From JAUXEH01 sp965533275 (GTDB lineage Bacteria; Acidobacteriota; Aminicenantia; Aminicenantales; Aminicenantaceae), in NCBI GenBank assembly GCA_965533275.1, contig CBESWG010000002.1, positions 62,001-126,000 on the forward strand: a stretch of DNA of 64,000 bases. Direction: 5' to 3'. Within the stretch, counting starts at the first letter, position 1. Each line of letters opens with the position of its first letter. Shown piece by piece: positions 43,249 through 52,138 of the stretch. Both the position numbers and the translations under genes were made by a program. The notes beneath the pieces are model-generated. The model saw only the letters and a program-made list of their open reading frames with translations, was not told the DNA's origin and searched no databases.

Positions 43249-45927
43249 ATGAGAATGCGACCTTCACCACACGCTGCGGCCCTGGCAACTATGATCGTGA
43301 TCCTGATCTTTTCAACAGGTTCCTGCAGCAGGTCTCGGAGCGGGACTCCCGAGATACTGCGCGTTATGGATCTCCTGCAGCCCGAGCACGTAGCCTCATC
43401 CCCTATGAAAGACCTGATACATCAATTCCTCCGGGTCGAGGAGGACATGTCCGAGAGATGGCGCTTTGTCCCCGGCTTCTCCAGCAACACACAAAAGGTG
43501 TGGGGCGCGGCCACGGAATTCGCGGTCCTGGGAGATCCGGATTCCCCGGAGCAGGATGACCTGCGGCTCCTGCAGGGAGGCCGGGAGGTTCCGTACCTGG
43601 GCACTGCAGGTAAAGAGGGGGCGATGTCCTGGCGCCTGGTGCAGACGGCCGAGGCGTTCGACCTCCGCCAGCAGCCGGGCTACGACCGTGAGGATCGGGG
43701 AGTGGTGCTCAAGCAGGGGCAATCCCTCAGGTTCGAAAAACTGCTCCCTGACCGTGAGATCACCCTGCAGCTCTATATCGTGAACGCCAACTGGAAGTCC
43801 TATCGACCCAGGATCCAGGTCCTGCTGGATGACGAGCCGATCGAAGAATTTGTTGTGTCACGCAAACGCTGGTTCAGGATCCGTGTCACCCCTACCCTCG
43901 GGCTGCATGAGGTCGAGGTACGATTTTCCGAGGGGGAGGGAGATCCCACGGAGTTTGTGCTGATCGGGAACGTGAGAGTGGATTCTTCCTCCGAGGTCAT
44001 CCTGCTCTCGATCGATCAGGCGTCTTCCGGCCAGCTCCCTTCGGGGGAGTCCGTGCTCTACTACCACCGCAGCGATGCCCTAGAAGCAGGGGAGGATCAA
44101 GCTGCGCTGGAACGCCTGACCTCACTATACTTTTACAGCCGCGAAAACGTCCTCCCGTTGAACGAGGATGAGAATGGGCATGATCCGTTACGGCTCCGAC
44201 AGAAGGTGGTCCTGGACGAATACTCCCTGAACGCGCTCCTTGCACCCACCCTCAGCGAATACGCCCTGCCGCTCAACATCCCGGAACGCGCCCGTCTGGA
44301 ATTCGGCCTGGGATTCCTGCATCTCTCCCGCAAGGAAACCCAGGTGCCGCCGCTCAGGTACCAGGTCAAGATCGCGGTCTCGGGACAGGAGGCCGTGCTA
44401 TTCGAGATGGAACCAGATCCGGATCAATTCGAAAAGGGATTCGTCATGCAGCAGGTCGACCTGAAGCCGTACGCTGGTGAAGAGGCCGTCCTGTCCTTTG
44501 TCACGCAGTCCCTGCATCCTGGAGGTGCGGAGGACAGCGGGATCCCAATCTGGATCAATCCGGTGGTCTATCCGGTCCGCGAGCGGCATTCACCCAACAT
44601 CGTCCTCGTCTCGCTGGACACACTCCGGCCGGATTATCTGGGCTGTTACGGGAATCCTCAATCCACCAGTCCGTCTCTCGATTCCCTAGCTGAAGAGGGC
44701 GCGCTGTTCCTCAAAGCCTACAGCACATCGTCCTGGACCCTTCCCGCACATGTCTCTCTCCTGACCGGCCTGGACGGCCTCCGGCACGAAGTCTACTATC
44801 CCCAGGAGCAGTTCGATCCGGCAACTCCGACACTGGCGGAAGTCCTGCAGAGGCGGGGATACACCACCGCCGCCTTCACCGGGGGGGGATACCTGAGCAA
44901 TGTGTATGGATTTTCCCAGGGATTCGATACATATCAGGAGATCCGGCTGCATGGGGACAGGGCCATCCGCTTCGATGAGGCGGAGCGCTTGGCCGAGCTG
45001 GCCAAAGGCTGGATCGAGACGAACCGGGACAAGCCGTTTTTCCTGTTCCTCCACACATACCAGCCCCATGATCCATATGCGAACCTGTCGGGCCTGGGGA
45101 GGATGTTCCTGGCCGAAGGAGCCACCTGGGATCAGGTCCAGATGGAATCCCTGTTCCAGGGCCGGGGGCGGTTCAACACAGAGTTCACTCCTGAGGAAAA
45201 GGCCAACATCATCGGACTCTATGAAGGGGAGATCCGCTACACGGATGAGATGTTCGTGCAGCAAGTCCTGGATGCGCTGAAAAAGTCCGGTCTCTATGAA
45301 AACACCCTGATCATCTTCCTCTCCGATCATGGTGAAGAGTTCTATGAACACGAATCCTGGCTCCACGATCACAGCCTCTATGAAGAGGGTATCCGCATTC
45401 CCCTGATCATGAAATTTCCCGAAGGCCGTTTCAGCGGCAAGCGCGTCTCCGACCTGATGCGCATCACGGACATCATGCCTACAATACTGGATTTCGCCGG
45501 GATCGAGACTGAAGGTCTCGGTCTGGATGGCGACAGCCTCTTCCCCATCCTGGAAGGGCGGGAGAAACAGCCGCGTGAGGTCATGAGCGACCTGGCACTG
45601 CGGCAGTTCCCGGACCCTCCCACGGCTATCTCCCTCATCAGGGGGAACCTCAAGGTCATTGTCCACAAACAGCTGGGCTCTCCCTACTCGGAGCGAGTAT
45701 CCTCGGAGTTCAATGACTACTATGTGGAGCTCTATGACCTGGAACAGGACCCCGGGGAGACCAGGAACCTGGCTCAGGACGGCCGGTATCGGAATGAGGT
45801 CGTCCAGTTCGTCCGGGAGATCCACACCCTGTTCCAGGAAGCCAAAGCCAACCGTACGCAGAAGAACCAGGTGGAAATGGACAGGAGCCTGGAAGAGCGC
45901 CTCCGTGCCCTGGGATATATAAAGTAA
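43249..45927 (+). CDS. Sulfatase/AlkP-superfamily lipoprotein, long form (Thr497 at nucleophile position)
   Basis: 892-residue lipoprotein from ATG 43249, lipobox Cys26 (IFSTGSC). It shares the whole layout of the divergent long paralogue: MDLLQPEHVASSPMKDLIHQ near the N terminus, a beta-sandwich unit (IQVLLDDEPIEEFVVSRKRW), then the catalytic domain from VLVSLDTLRPDYLGCYGN. The nucleophile position is Thr497 in SSWTLPAHVSLLTG. SDHGEEFYEHESWLHDHSLY carries metal ligands. The end is LEERLRALGYIK. A longer TTG start at 43216 would lie upstream of the predicted transcript. A G8 tract is at 44881-44888. Its closest match in the window is the 883-residue protein. Confidence 0.85.
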   Translation: MRMRPSPHAAALATMIVILIFSTGSCSRSRSGTPEILRVMDLLQPEHVASSPMKDLIHQFLRVEEDMSERWRFVPGFSSNTQKVWGAATEFAVLGDPDSPEQDDLRLLQGGREVPYLGTAGKEGAMSWRLVQTAEAFDLRQQPGYDREDRGVVLKQGQSLRFEKLLPDREITLQLYIVNANWKSYRPRIQVLLDDEPIEEFVVSRKRWFRIRVTPTLGLHEVEVRFSEGEGDPTEFVLIGNVRVDSSSEVILLSIDQASSGQLPSGESVLYYHRSDALEAGEDQAALERLTSLYFYSRENVLPLNEDENGHDPLRLRQKVVLDEYSLNALLAPTLSEYALPLNIPERARLEFGLGFLHLSRKETQVPPLRYQVKIAVSGQEAVLFEMEPDPDQFEKGFVMQQVDLKPYAGEEAVLSFVTQSLHPGGAEDSGIPIWINPVVYPVRERHSPNIVLVSLDTLRPDYLGCYGNPQSTSPSLDSLAEEGALFLKAYSTSSWTLPAHVSLLTGLDGLRHEVYYPQEQFDPATPTLAEVLQRRGYTTAAFTGGGYLSNVYGFSQGFDTYQEIRLHGDRAIRFDEAERLAELAKGWIETNRDKPFFLFLHTYQPHDPYANLSGLGRMFLAEGATWDQVQMESLFQGRGRFNTEFTPEEKANIIGLYEGEIRYTDEMFVQQVLDALKKSGLYENTLIIFLSDHGEEFYEHESWLHDHSLYEEGIRIPLIMKFPEGRFSGKRVSDLMRITDIMPTILDFAGIETEGLGLDGDSLFPILEGREKQPREVMSDLALRQFPDPPTAISLIRGNLKVIVHKQLGSPYSERVSSEFNDYYVELYDLEQDPGETRNLAQDGRYRNEVVQFVREIHTLFQEAKANRTQKNQVEMDRSLEERLRALGYIK

Positions 45928-45968
45928 ATAACAAGTAGAGAGATATATATAATAAAATAGGAATCAGT

Positions 45969-47633
45969 GTGAGGCATATGAGGCCCAAAGAGATGCGCAG
46001 GCCAACGGAGCATGGGGGGGGGAGACTCCGGCATGTGCTTCAGGTACTTTTCCCCCTTTTGCTTACTCTGCTGCTCTTGGCCTCTGCGTGCAGCCGCGAT
46101 CCCGAACAGCGGCAGAATTTCATCCTTATGACGCTGGACACACAGCGGGCGGATTTTCTGGGTGCATACGGCTCGGAATCCCAGACCCCGAACCTGGATT
46201 CGCTGGCCGAGACGGGAATCCTCTATGAGAACTGCTACTGCCTGATCCCCACAACGCTGCCCTCCCACGCCAACATGCTTTTTTCCGAGGCGCCACACAG
46301 GCTGCAGGTCTTCAACAACGGCCAGGTCGTGGAAGCCGAAGAACGGCGGCCTTCATTCGTGCAGGTGTTCAAGAGCGAGGGGTATACCACCGCGGCCTTC
46401 CTCTCCCTGGGCGTGTTGAAAAGGCGCCACGGTCTGGCAGAGGGTTTCGATCTGTACAATGACGACGAGTTCCCCAAGGGGCGTTTCTATCTGACCGCGG
46501 AAGAGGTCAACCGCGCCCTCCTTCCCTGGATCGATGAGCACCGGGAAGAGCCGTTCTTCCTCTGGGTGCACTATTCCGATCCGCACGAGCCCTACTACCC
46601 GCCGGATTCACCCAAAGAGATGACGGTGTACCTGAACGATTCTGAGGTAGGGGAGATATCTCTCAACAAATCCCTGAATCACCTCAGCCTCGCATTGAAA
46701 CAGGGTGAAAACCGCATTCGGTTCGAGATCCCCAGGCCCTATGTCAGGGACCGAAGGAAGAAGGTGGCCCTCCTGGACCGGTTCGTTCCAGCGAAGATCG
46801 AGGAGGAGCAGGGCGTCACCCTGAGCTTTCGCAGAGGATGGCACAAGCAGGGGAACCAGAAGTTCTACGGCGTGAGCCGGACCGCCATCCTTGACGTACA
46901 CAATCCCCAGGGGCCCCGCACGATCGAGATCTCCTTTCGGGGAAAGATCATCGTGCCAATTCAGCGGAAGCGAGAACGGTATCAGAGCGAAGTCGAATAC
47001 ATGGACAGACGCGTAGGGGAGCTTCTGCAGACCCTGGAGGGGAGCGGACTCTTGGGTAGGACCCATTTCATGGTCATAGGGGACCACGGTGAAGGCCTGG
47101 GAGAGCACCTGCGCTGGGACGGGAAGCCCCATTTCGGGCACACCCACTATCTCCACGATGTTTACATGCATGTGCCGTTGATCATCCGTCCTGCCACTCA
47201 GGAAAAAGGAGAAACACGCCGGATCAAAGATGTGGTCACCACTCTGGATGTGGCGCCGACGATCATGCACATGATGGGATTCCGGGAGCTGCGCCATTTC
47301 CAGGGCAGCAATCTCTTTGATCTGCCTCCGGGATCTAACCGGAAGGTCTTCCAGCAGGCCCACCGCCCGCTGGCTAACAAGGACACGTTCGGCCTCCTCT
47401 ATTATCCCTGGCACATCATCTTCACGCCGGCTGATCAGGCTTATGAGATCTATGACCTGAGCCAGGATCCCACGGAAAGCCGGAATCTGTTCACCGAAGT
47501 TTTAACCGAACCGGCACGATCCCTCAAGGATGAACTGGACGCGTTCACTCGCAAGGTCCTCACTGAAAAGGTCGATCCCAAGTTTGACAAGCAGAGTGAG
47601 AGGATGCTGAAGGCCCTGGGTTATATCAAGTAA
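45969..47633 (+). CDS. Sulfatase/AlkP-superfamily lipoprotein, short form (Thr96 at nucleophile position)
   Basis: 554-residue lipoprotein, lipobox Cys41 (LLASAC). Start GTG 45969 follows AGGA with 6-nt spacing; ATG 45978 is an alternative. The catalytic domain opens FILMTLDTQRADFLGAYGSE with Asp57. The nucleophile position is Thr96 in IPTTLPSHANML. An inserted domain (about 213-338) follows HYSDPHEPYYPP and contains VYLNDSEVGEISLNKSL. GDHGEGLGEHLRW and HFGHTHYLHD are the metal-binding stretch. The end is ERMLKALGYIK. The protein matches the 540-residue paralogue throughout. A G9 tract (46014-46022) lies in the signal-peptide region. It is 41 nt downstream of the long paralogue, in one operon. 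Confidence 0.84.
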   Translation: MRHMRPKEMRRPTEHGGGRLRHVLQVLFPLLLTLLLLASACSRDPEQRQNFILMTLDTQRADFLGAYGSESQTPNLDSLAETGILYENCYCLIPTTLPSHANMLFSEAPHRLQVFNNGQVVEAEERRPSFVQVFKSEGYTTAAFLSLGVLKRRHGLAEGFDLYNDDEFPKGRFYLTAEEVNRALLPWIDEHREEPFFLWVHYSDPHEPYYPPDSPKEMTVYLNDSEVGEISLNKSLNHLSLALKQGENRIRFEIPRPYVRDRRKKVALLDRFVPAKIEEEQGVTLSFRRGWHKQGNQKFYGVSRTAILDVHNPQGPRTIEISFRGKIIVPIQRKRERYQSEVEYMDRRVGELLQTLEGSGLLGRTHFMVIGDHGEGLGEHLRWDGKPHFGHTHYLHDVYMHVPLIIRPATQEKGETRRIKDVVTTLDVAPTIMHMMGFRELRHFQGSNLFDLPPGSNRKVFQQAHRPLANKDTFGLLYYPWHIIFTPADQAYEIYDLSQDPTESRNLFTEVLTEPARSLKDELDAFTRKVLTEKVDPKFDKQSERMLKALGYIK

Positions 47634-47697
47634 GAACGCTCCATCTGCATCCGATTCAACGGCTTCCGAAGAACTTCAAAAAAAAAATGTAAAAACG

Positions 47698-47725
47698 TTT
47701 GCATCTTTTTTTTTTATTGTATAAA
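47698..47725 (+). promoter_or_regulatory. Likely promoter of the nuo operon
   Basis: TTTGCA (47698-47703), a 16-bp T-rich spacer, and TATAAA (47720-47725). It lies in the 112-bp gap after the last AlkP lipoprotein and 20 nt before nuoA. An A10 and a T11 run flank the -35 box. Confidence 0.5.
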
Positions 47726-47745
47726 ATTTGGCCCTTAAAACTCCC

Positions 47746-48093
47746 ATGATTGAACTATTTTTCGTATTCCTCATCACCGGGGTCCTTGGCGCGGTTCTGG
47801 TAGTGGTCAACAAGATCACCGGGCCCAAGAGGACCAATCCCACAAAAGAAACGCCCTATGAGTGTGGAAGTCCCTATCTTCAAGACCGGATCTACCCCAT
47901 CCCCATCAAATACTATCTGGTTGGATTTCTCTTCCTGCTCTTTGATGTGGAAGTGGTCTTTTTCTACCCCTGGGCACTGATCTTCAAGAAGCTCGGTTCT
48001 CCGGCTCTGATCTTCATGTTCGCCTACATGGCGGTCCTCGGTCTTGGATTCGTGTACGCGTGGAAGAAGGGAGTTTTTCAATGGGAAAAATAA
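47746..48093 (+). CDS. nuoA: NADH-quinone oxidoreductase subunit A
   Basis: 115-residue membrane subunit of complex I with three helices. Family core: KETPYECGSPYLQDRIYPIP, containing the E-C-G loop that lines the quinone-access region, then KYYLVGFLFLLFDVEVVFFY. ATG 47746 is preferred; an in-frame TTG 18 nt upstream lies before the predicted transcription start. No ribosome site is visible. It overlaps nuoB by 13 nt. Confidence 0.93.
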   Translation: MIELFFVFLITGVLGAVLVVVNKITGPKRTNPTKETPYECGSPYLQDRIYPIPIKYYLVGFLFLLFDVEVVFFYPWALIFKKLGSPALIFMFAYMAVLGLGFVYAWKKGVFQWEK

Positions 48094-48593
48094 CCAAGCG
48101 TGCCTACTACCGGGAAACGCTCAACGGCGGATTCATCGCAACCAAGCTCAACTACATGTTGGGCTGGGGCCGAAAGTACTCGCTCTTCCATTATCCCTTT
48201 ATCACCGCCTGCTGTGGCATGGAATATATGTCCGCGGCCTGCGCGCACTGGGATTTTGACCGCTTCGGCGTTGGCATGACGACCTTTTCTCCCCGCCAGG
48301 CGGATATGCTGTTTGTGGTCGGGACGATCTCTCAAAAAGAGGCCCCGGTGCTCAAGACGGTCTACGAGCAGATGTGTGAACCCAATTGGGTCATCGCCTG
48401 CGGAGCCTGTGCGGTCAGCGGCGGTATCTACGACAACTATGCAGTACTGCAGGGAATCGACCGGATCATTCCGGTGGACGTATACATACCCGGCTGCCCT
48501 CCAAGGCCGGAAACCATCCTGAATGCCCTAGAGAGGCTGCAGGATAAGATCCAGCACCAAAAACAAGACTGGCGATGGAAAATAAAAAAGTAA
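48081..48593 (+). CDS. nuoB: NADH-quinone oxidoreductase subunit B
   Basis: 170-residue peripheral subunit carrying cluster N2, the electron donor to quinone. Ligands: the adjacent cysteines in TACCGMEYMSA, Cys in IACGACAVSGG, and Cys in YIPGCPPRPETI. ATG 48081 is chosen for the GGGAG 7-10 nt upstream; a longer start inside nuoA is less likely. It overlaps nuoA by 13 nt and nuoC by 19 nt. Confidence 0.95.
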   Translation: MGKITKRAYYRETLNGGFIATKLNYMLGWGRKYSLFHYPFITACCGMEYMSAACAHWDFDRFGVGMTTFSPRQADMLFVVGTISQKEAPVLKTVYEQMCEPNWVIACGACAVSGGIYDNYAVLQGIDRIIPVDVYIPGCPPRPETILNALERLQDKIQHQKQDWRWKIKK

Positions 48594-49066
48594 TCGAAGC
48601 TCTGCAACAGAAATTTCCCCAGGCAGTGGTGGAGGTGTCTTCCCAATTCGGCGACGACATCCTGATTATCCGGAAGGAGTCCCTTCAGGAGATTATGGAT
48701 TTCCTGATTCAGAAACCCTATGCGTTTACCATGCTGCTGGACCTGACCTGCGTGGACTATTTGGGTGAGACGCCCCGCTATCAGATGGTCTATCACGTGT
48801 TCTCCCTTGCCCATAACCTGAGGCTCCGCTTCAAGGCTGCAGTGGGGGATTCGGACATGACCATCGATTCTCTGACCGGCCTTTGGAAGAACGCGAACTG
48901 GCTGGAGCGGGAAGTGTTCGACATGTTCGGCATCCGCTTCAACCAGCATCCGGACATGCGGCGCCTGTTCATGTATGAAGGTTTCGAGGGGCACCCGCTG
49001 CGTAAGGACTACCCGCTACGCAAACGCCAGCCCTGTGTTCAGTTGAGGCAGACAGATGACGACTAG
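48575..49066 (+). CDS. nuoC: NADH-quinone oxidoreductase subunit C
   Basis: 163-residue hydrophilic 30-kDa-type subunit that joins the Q module. The signature is NWLEREVFDMFGIRFNQHPD, then RRLFMYEGFEGHPLRKDYPL. It is not fused to NuoD. It overlaps nuoB by 19 nt and nuoD by 11 nt. Confidence 0.94.
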   Translation: MENKKVIEALQQKFPQAVVEVSSQFGDDILIIRKESLQEIMDFLIQKPYAFTMLLDLTCVDYLGETPRYQMVYHVFSLAHNLRLRFKAAVGDSDMTIDSLTGLWKNANWLEREVFDMFGIRFNQHPDMRRLFMYEGFEGHPLRKDYPLRKRQPCVQLRQTDDD

Positions 49067-50387
49067 GTTACAGAAGGAAGCCAACAAGGAAAGCCTCCTG
49101 ATCAACATGGGGCCCTCCCATCCGGCCATGCATGGGACCATCCGCATCATGCTGGAACTGGATGGGGAGATCGTTCGCAATTCCGAGGTCGAGGTCGGGT
49201 ACCTGCACCGGGGATTCGAAAAGACCTGCGAACACAAGACCTATTTCAACATGCTTCCCTATACGGATCGCCTGAACTACGTCTCTCCGCTGATAAACAA
49301 CCTCGGCTATGTCATGACTATGGAGAAGATGCTGGGCCTGGAGATCCCTGAAAGGGCTCAGTATATCCGGGTCATCATGTGTGAACTCTCCCGGATATCG
49401 GACCACCTCACTGCTCTGGCCGCCATGACCATGGAGTGCGGTGCGTTCACCGTGTTCCTCTATTATATCAAGGCGCGTGAGGAGATCTGGAACGCGATCG
49501 AACAGACCACGGGTGCGCGCATGACCACATCCTACATCCGCATCGGCGGAGTCAAGGCGGACATGCACCCGGATTACAGACCCAAGGTCGATATCGCGAT
49601 CAATATGACGAGGGATGTCCTCAAGGATGTGGGAGGGCTTCTGGACAAAAATAAGATCTGGATCGACCGAACCCGGGACGTCGCGGTCGCGGACTCTGCC
49701 ATGGCAGTCAACTATGGATTCACGGGACCCTTCCTCCGTGCCTCAGGCGTGTCCTACGACGTCCGCAAGGCGCATCCCTACCTCGTATATGATCAGCTGG
49801 ATTTCGAAGTCCCACTGGGAGAGAAGGGAGACAACTACGACCGCTACCTCGTGCGCATGAAGGAGATGGAACAGAGCCTGCGCATCATCGAACAGGCCAT
49901 TGCCAAGATGCCCCCGGCCTCCTCATCGGCCGACCTGATGGGCAAGGGGGTAGAACCGGCCGAGGCCATCAAACGGTCACGGTCCCAACAGGTCACAGAG
50001 CGCATCAAGCTGTCGCCCAACCTGGAAGGATCTGAAAAAGACACATATCCGGATATCCTTTCATCCGGGAAAAAATACATCGTGCCTCCCAAGGAGGACA
50101 CCTACACCAACATCGAGGGCCTCATCAATCATTTCAAGTTCTTCATGAGCGGCCACGGGATCCGGCCTCCCAAGGGAGAGGTGTATTTCTCCGTGGAGGG
50201 AGGCAGCGGCGAAGTGGGCTTCTACATCGTGTCCGATGGAACGGACAAGCCCTACCGCCTGCATCTGCGGGCCCCCTGCCTGCACATCGTGTCCGCCCTG
50301 GAGGAGTTGATCCAGGGGCACTATATCGCTGACATCATCCCGACTTTTGGTTCCACCAACATGATCGGAGGGGAGTTGGACCGATGA
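49056..50387 (+). CDS. nuoD: NADH-quinone oxidoreductase subunit D
   Basis: 443-residue 49-kDa subunit forming the quinone pocket with NuoB. INMGPSHPAMHGTIRIMLEL carries the conserved quinone-binding His, and EVGYLHRGFEKTCEHKTYFN follows. The C terminus ends HIVSALEELIQGHYIADIIP with DR last. About 40 extra residues (SEKDTYPDILSSGKKYIVPP region) precede the conserved VYFSVEGGSGEVGFYIV, compared with the roughly 400-residue norm. It overlaps nuoE by 4 nt (ATGA). Confidence 0.95.
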   Translation: MTTRLQKEANKESLLINMGPSHPAMHGTIRIMLELDGEIVRNSEVEVGYLHRGFEKTCEHKTYFNMLPYTDRLNYVSPLINNLGYVMTMEKMLGLEIPERAQYIRVIMCELSRISDHLTALAAMTMECGAFTVFLYYIKAREEIWNAIEQTTGARMTTSYIRIGGVKADMHPDYRPKVDIAINMTRDVLKDVGGLLDKNKIWIDRTRDVAVADSAMAVNYGFTGPFLRASGVSYDVRKAHPYLVYDQLDFEVPLGEKGDNYDRYLVRMKEMEQSLRIIEQAIAKMPPASSSADLMGKGVEPAEAIKRSRSQQVTERIKLSPNLEGSEKDTYPDILSSGKKYIVPPKEDTYTNIEGLINHFKFFMSGHGIRPPKGEVYFSVEGGSGEVGFYIVSDGTDKPYRLHLRAPCLHIVSALEELIQGHYIADIIPTFGSTNMIGGELDR

Positions 50388-50857
50388 GCCCGGAGTTTTC
50401 GGAACAGACCAAGAAGGCCATCGCCGATATCGTGACCCGCTACCCAAAGAAGGAAGCGGCGCTCCTCCCTGTGCTGCATGCCGCACAGAGGGAATTCGGA
50501 TACATCTCCAGCGCCACGGAAAAATCGGTGGCAGGCCTCCTGGACATCAGCCCGGCTAAGGTCCATGAGGTCGTGACATTCTATACCATGTACAACCGCC
50601 AGCCGGTGGGACGATATCATGTACAGATCTGCGCGAACCTCAGCTGCTCGCTGCTGGGAGCCGGATCGCTCATCGACCACCTCAGCGGCAAACTGGGAAT
50701 CCAGCCGGGAGAGACCACCCAGGACCGGAAATTCACCCTGTCTCTGGTGCAGTGCCTGGGCGCATGCGAGCAGGCCCCCTGCATGATGGTGAATTTTGAG
50801 TATTACGGGAATTTGGACGCAACCAAGATCGATGAGATCTTAGACAATCTGGAATAG
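50384..50857 (+). CDS. nuoE: NADH-quinone oxidoreductase subunit E
   Basis: 157-residue thioredoxin-like 2Fe-2S subunit (cluster N1a) of the NADH-binding module. Cluster ligands are CANLSC (C-x4-C) and CLGAC (C-x3-C). The N-terminal helical part has ALLPVLHAAQREFGYIS, as in the family. It is translationally coupled to nuoD and lies 9 nt before nuoF. Confidence 0.94.
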   Translation: MSPEFSEQTKKAIADIVTRYPKKEAALLPVLHAAQREFGYISSATEKSVAGLLDISPAKVHEVVTFYTMYNRQPVGRYHVQICANLSCSLLGAGSLIDHLSGKLGIQPGETTQDRKFTLSLVQCLGACEQAPCMMVNFEYYGNLDATKIDEILDNLE

Positions 50858-50866
50858 AAGAAGATC

Positions 50867-52114
50867 GTGGAAGACAAAGCCATCAGCCGCTTTTTCAATC
50901 AGGAAGGGTCCCACTCTCTTGAATTCTACCTCAAGCAGGGCGGATATGATCAAGCCCGGAAGGCCCTCAAAGAACTGACTCCCGAGGAGATCCTGAGGCA
51001 GGTCAAGGCCGCCAACCTGCGTGGACGGGGTGGGGCCGGATTCCCAGCCGGTGTAAAATGGGGATTCGTTCCCCAGGGCGGGGATAAGCCCAAGTACCTC
51101 TGTGTCAACGCTGATGAGGGCGAGCCCGGGACCTTCAAAGACCGCTACATCATGTCCTATGCTCCGCACACATTACTGGAAGGCATCATCATTTCCTGCT
51201 TCTGTGTAGGGATCAACACGGCTTATATCTACATCCGTGGAGAGTACGAAAACGTCGCGCAGCGTCTGGAGACGGCCATCGACGAAGCCCGGGCCGAGGG
51301 ATTCCTGGGGAGGAATATCCTGGACTCCGGGTTTGACCTCGAGGTCTATGTCCACCGCGGTGCCGGGGCATACATCTGCGGAGAAGAAACCGCCCTTCTG
51401 GAATCTCTGGAAGGGAAGCGCGGCAACCCAAGGCTCAAGCCGCCCTTTCCCGCCTCCATCGGCCTGTTCCAGTGTCCCACCGTGATCAACAACGTGGAAA
51501 CCATCGCCAACGTACCCCTGATCATCCAGCATGGACCGGAATGGTTCTGCAAGCAGGGGCTGCCCAAGGACGGGGGAACCCGCCTATTCGGCGTGAGCGG
51601 TGCAGTCAAGAATCCCGGCGTCTATGAGCTCCCGGTGGGGGCCAGCCTCAAGGACCTGATATTCACCCATGCGGGCGGGATGCAGGAGGGAAAAACCCTG
51701 AAGGCCGTGATCCCCGGTGGCATGTCGGCCCCGATCCTGAAAGCGGACGAGATCGACATCGCATTAGACGCCGATTCCTTGATGGAAGCCAAATCCATGC
51801 TGGGATCCGGTGCCGTCATCGTGATCGATGAGGATACCTCCATGCTCGAGGTCCTGGGGATCGTGGCGCAGTTCTATGCCCATGAGTCCTGTGGACAGTG
51901 TACGCCCTGCCGAGTGGGCAATCCCTGGATCCGGAAGACAGTCCAGCGGATCGCTGCCGGGGAGGGGAAGCGCGGAGATATCGAGAATATACGGAGGGTG
52001 GCCGGCAACATCCTGGGCAAGACGCTCTGTCCGCTGGGAGATGCGGCCGCCATGCCCATACTGTCGATAACCGAAAAATTCCAAGGGGAGCTGGAGGCTT
52101 CCTTGTCCGATTGA
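50867..52114 (+). CDS. nuoF: NADH-quinone oxidoreductase subunit F
   Basis: 415-residue NADH- and FMN-binding subunit. NADH loop GRGGAGFPAGVKWGF; FMN region CVNADEGEPGTFKDRYIMS; YICGEETALLESLEGKRGNP. Cluster N3 ligands are in ESCGQCTPCRVGN and KTLCPLGDAA. The start is GTG at 50867, preceded by AGAAGAAG. This is the normal complex I form, with no N-terminal thioredoxin fusion. Confidence 0.95.
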   Translation: MEDKAISRFFNQEGSHSLEFYLKQGGYDQARKALKELTPEEILRQVKAANLRGRGGAGFPAGVKWGFVPQGGDKPKYLCVNADEGEPGTFKDRYIMSYAPHTLLEGIIISCFCVGINTAYIYIRGEYENVAQRLETAIDEARAEGFLGRNILDSGFDLEVYVHRGAGAYICGEETALLESLEGKRGNPRLKPPFPASIGLFQCPTVINNVETIANVPLIIQHGPEWFCKQGLPKDGGTRLFGVSGAVKNPGVYELPVGASLKDLIFTHAGGMQEGKTLKAVIPGGMSAPILKADEIDIALDADSLMEAKSMLGSGAVIVIDEDTSMLEVLGIVAQFYAHESCGQCTPCRVGNPWIRKTVQRIAAGEGKRGDIENIRRVAGNILGKTLCPLGDAAAMPILSITEKFQGELEASLSD

Positions 52115-52138
52115 ATCAGACGTGAAATAGAGCACACG

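Noticed and set aside
44686..45825. 379-residue open frame antisense to the long AlkP lipoprotein
   Set aside because: It is antisense to a gene with clear catalytic motifs and has no motif or ribosome site of its own.
38752..47633. Annotation of the four lipoproteins as sulfatases
   Set aside because: None has the Cys/Ser-x-Pro-x-Arg motif needed for formylglycine, so sulfatase activity is not supported.
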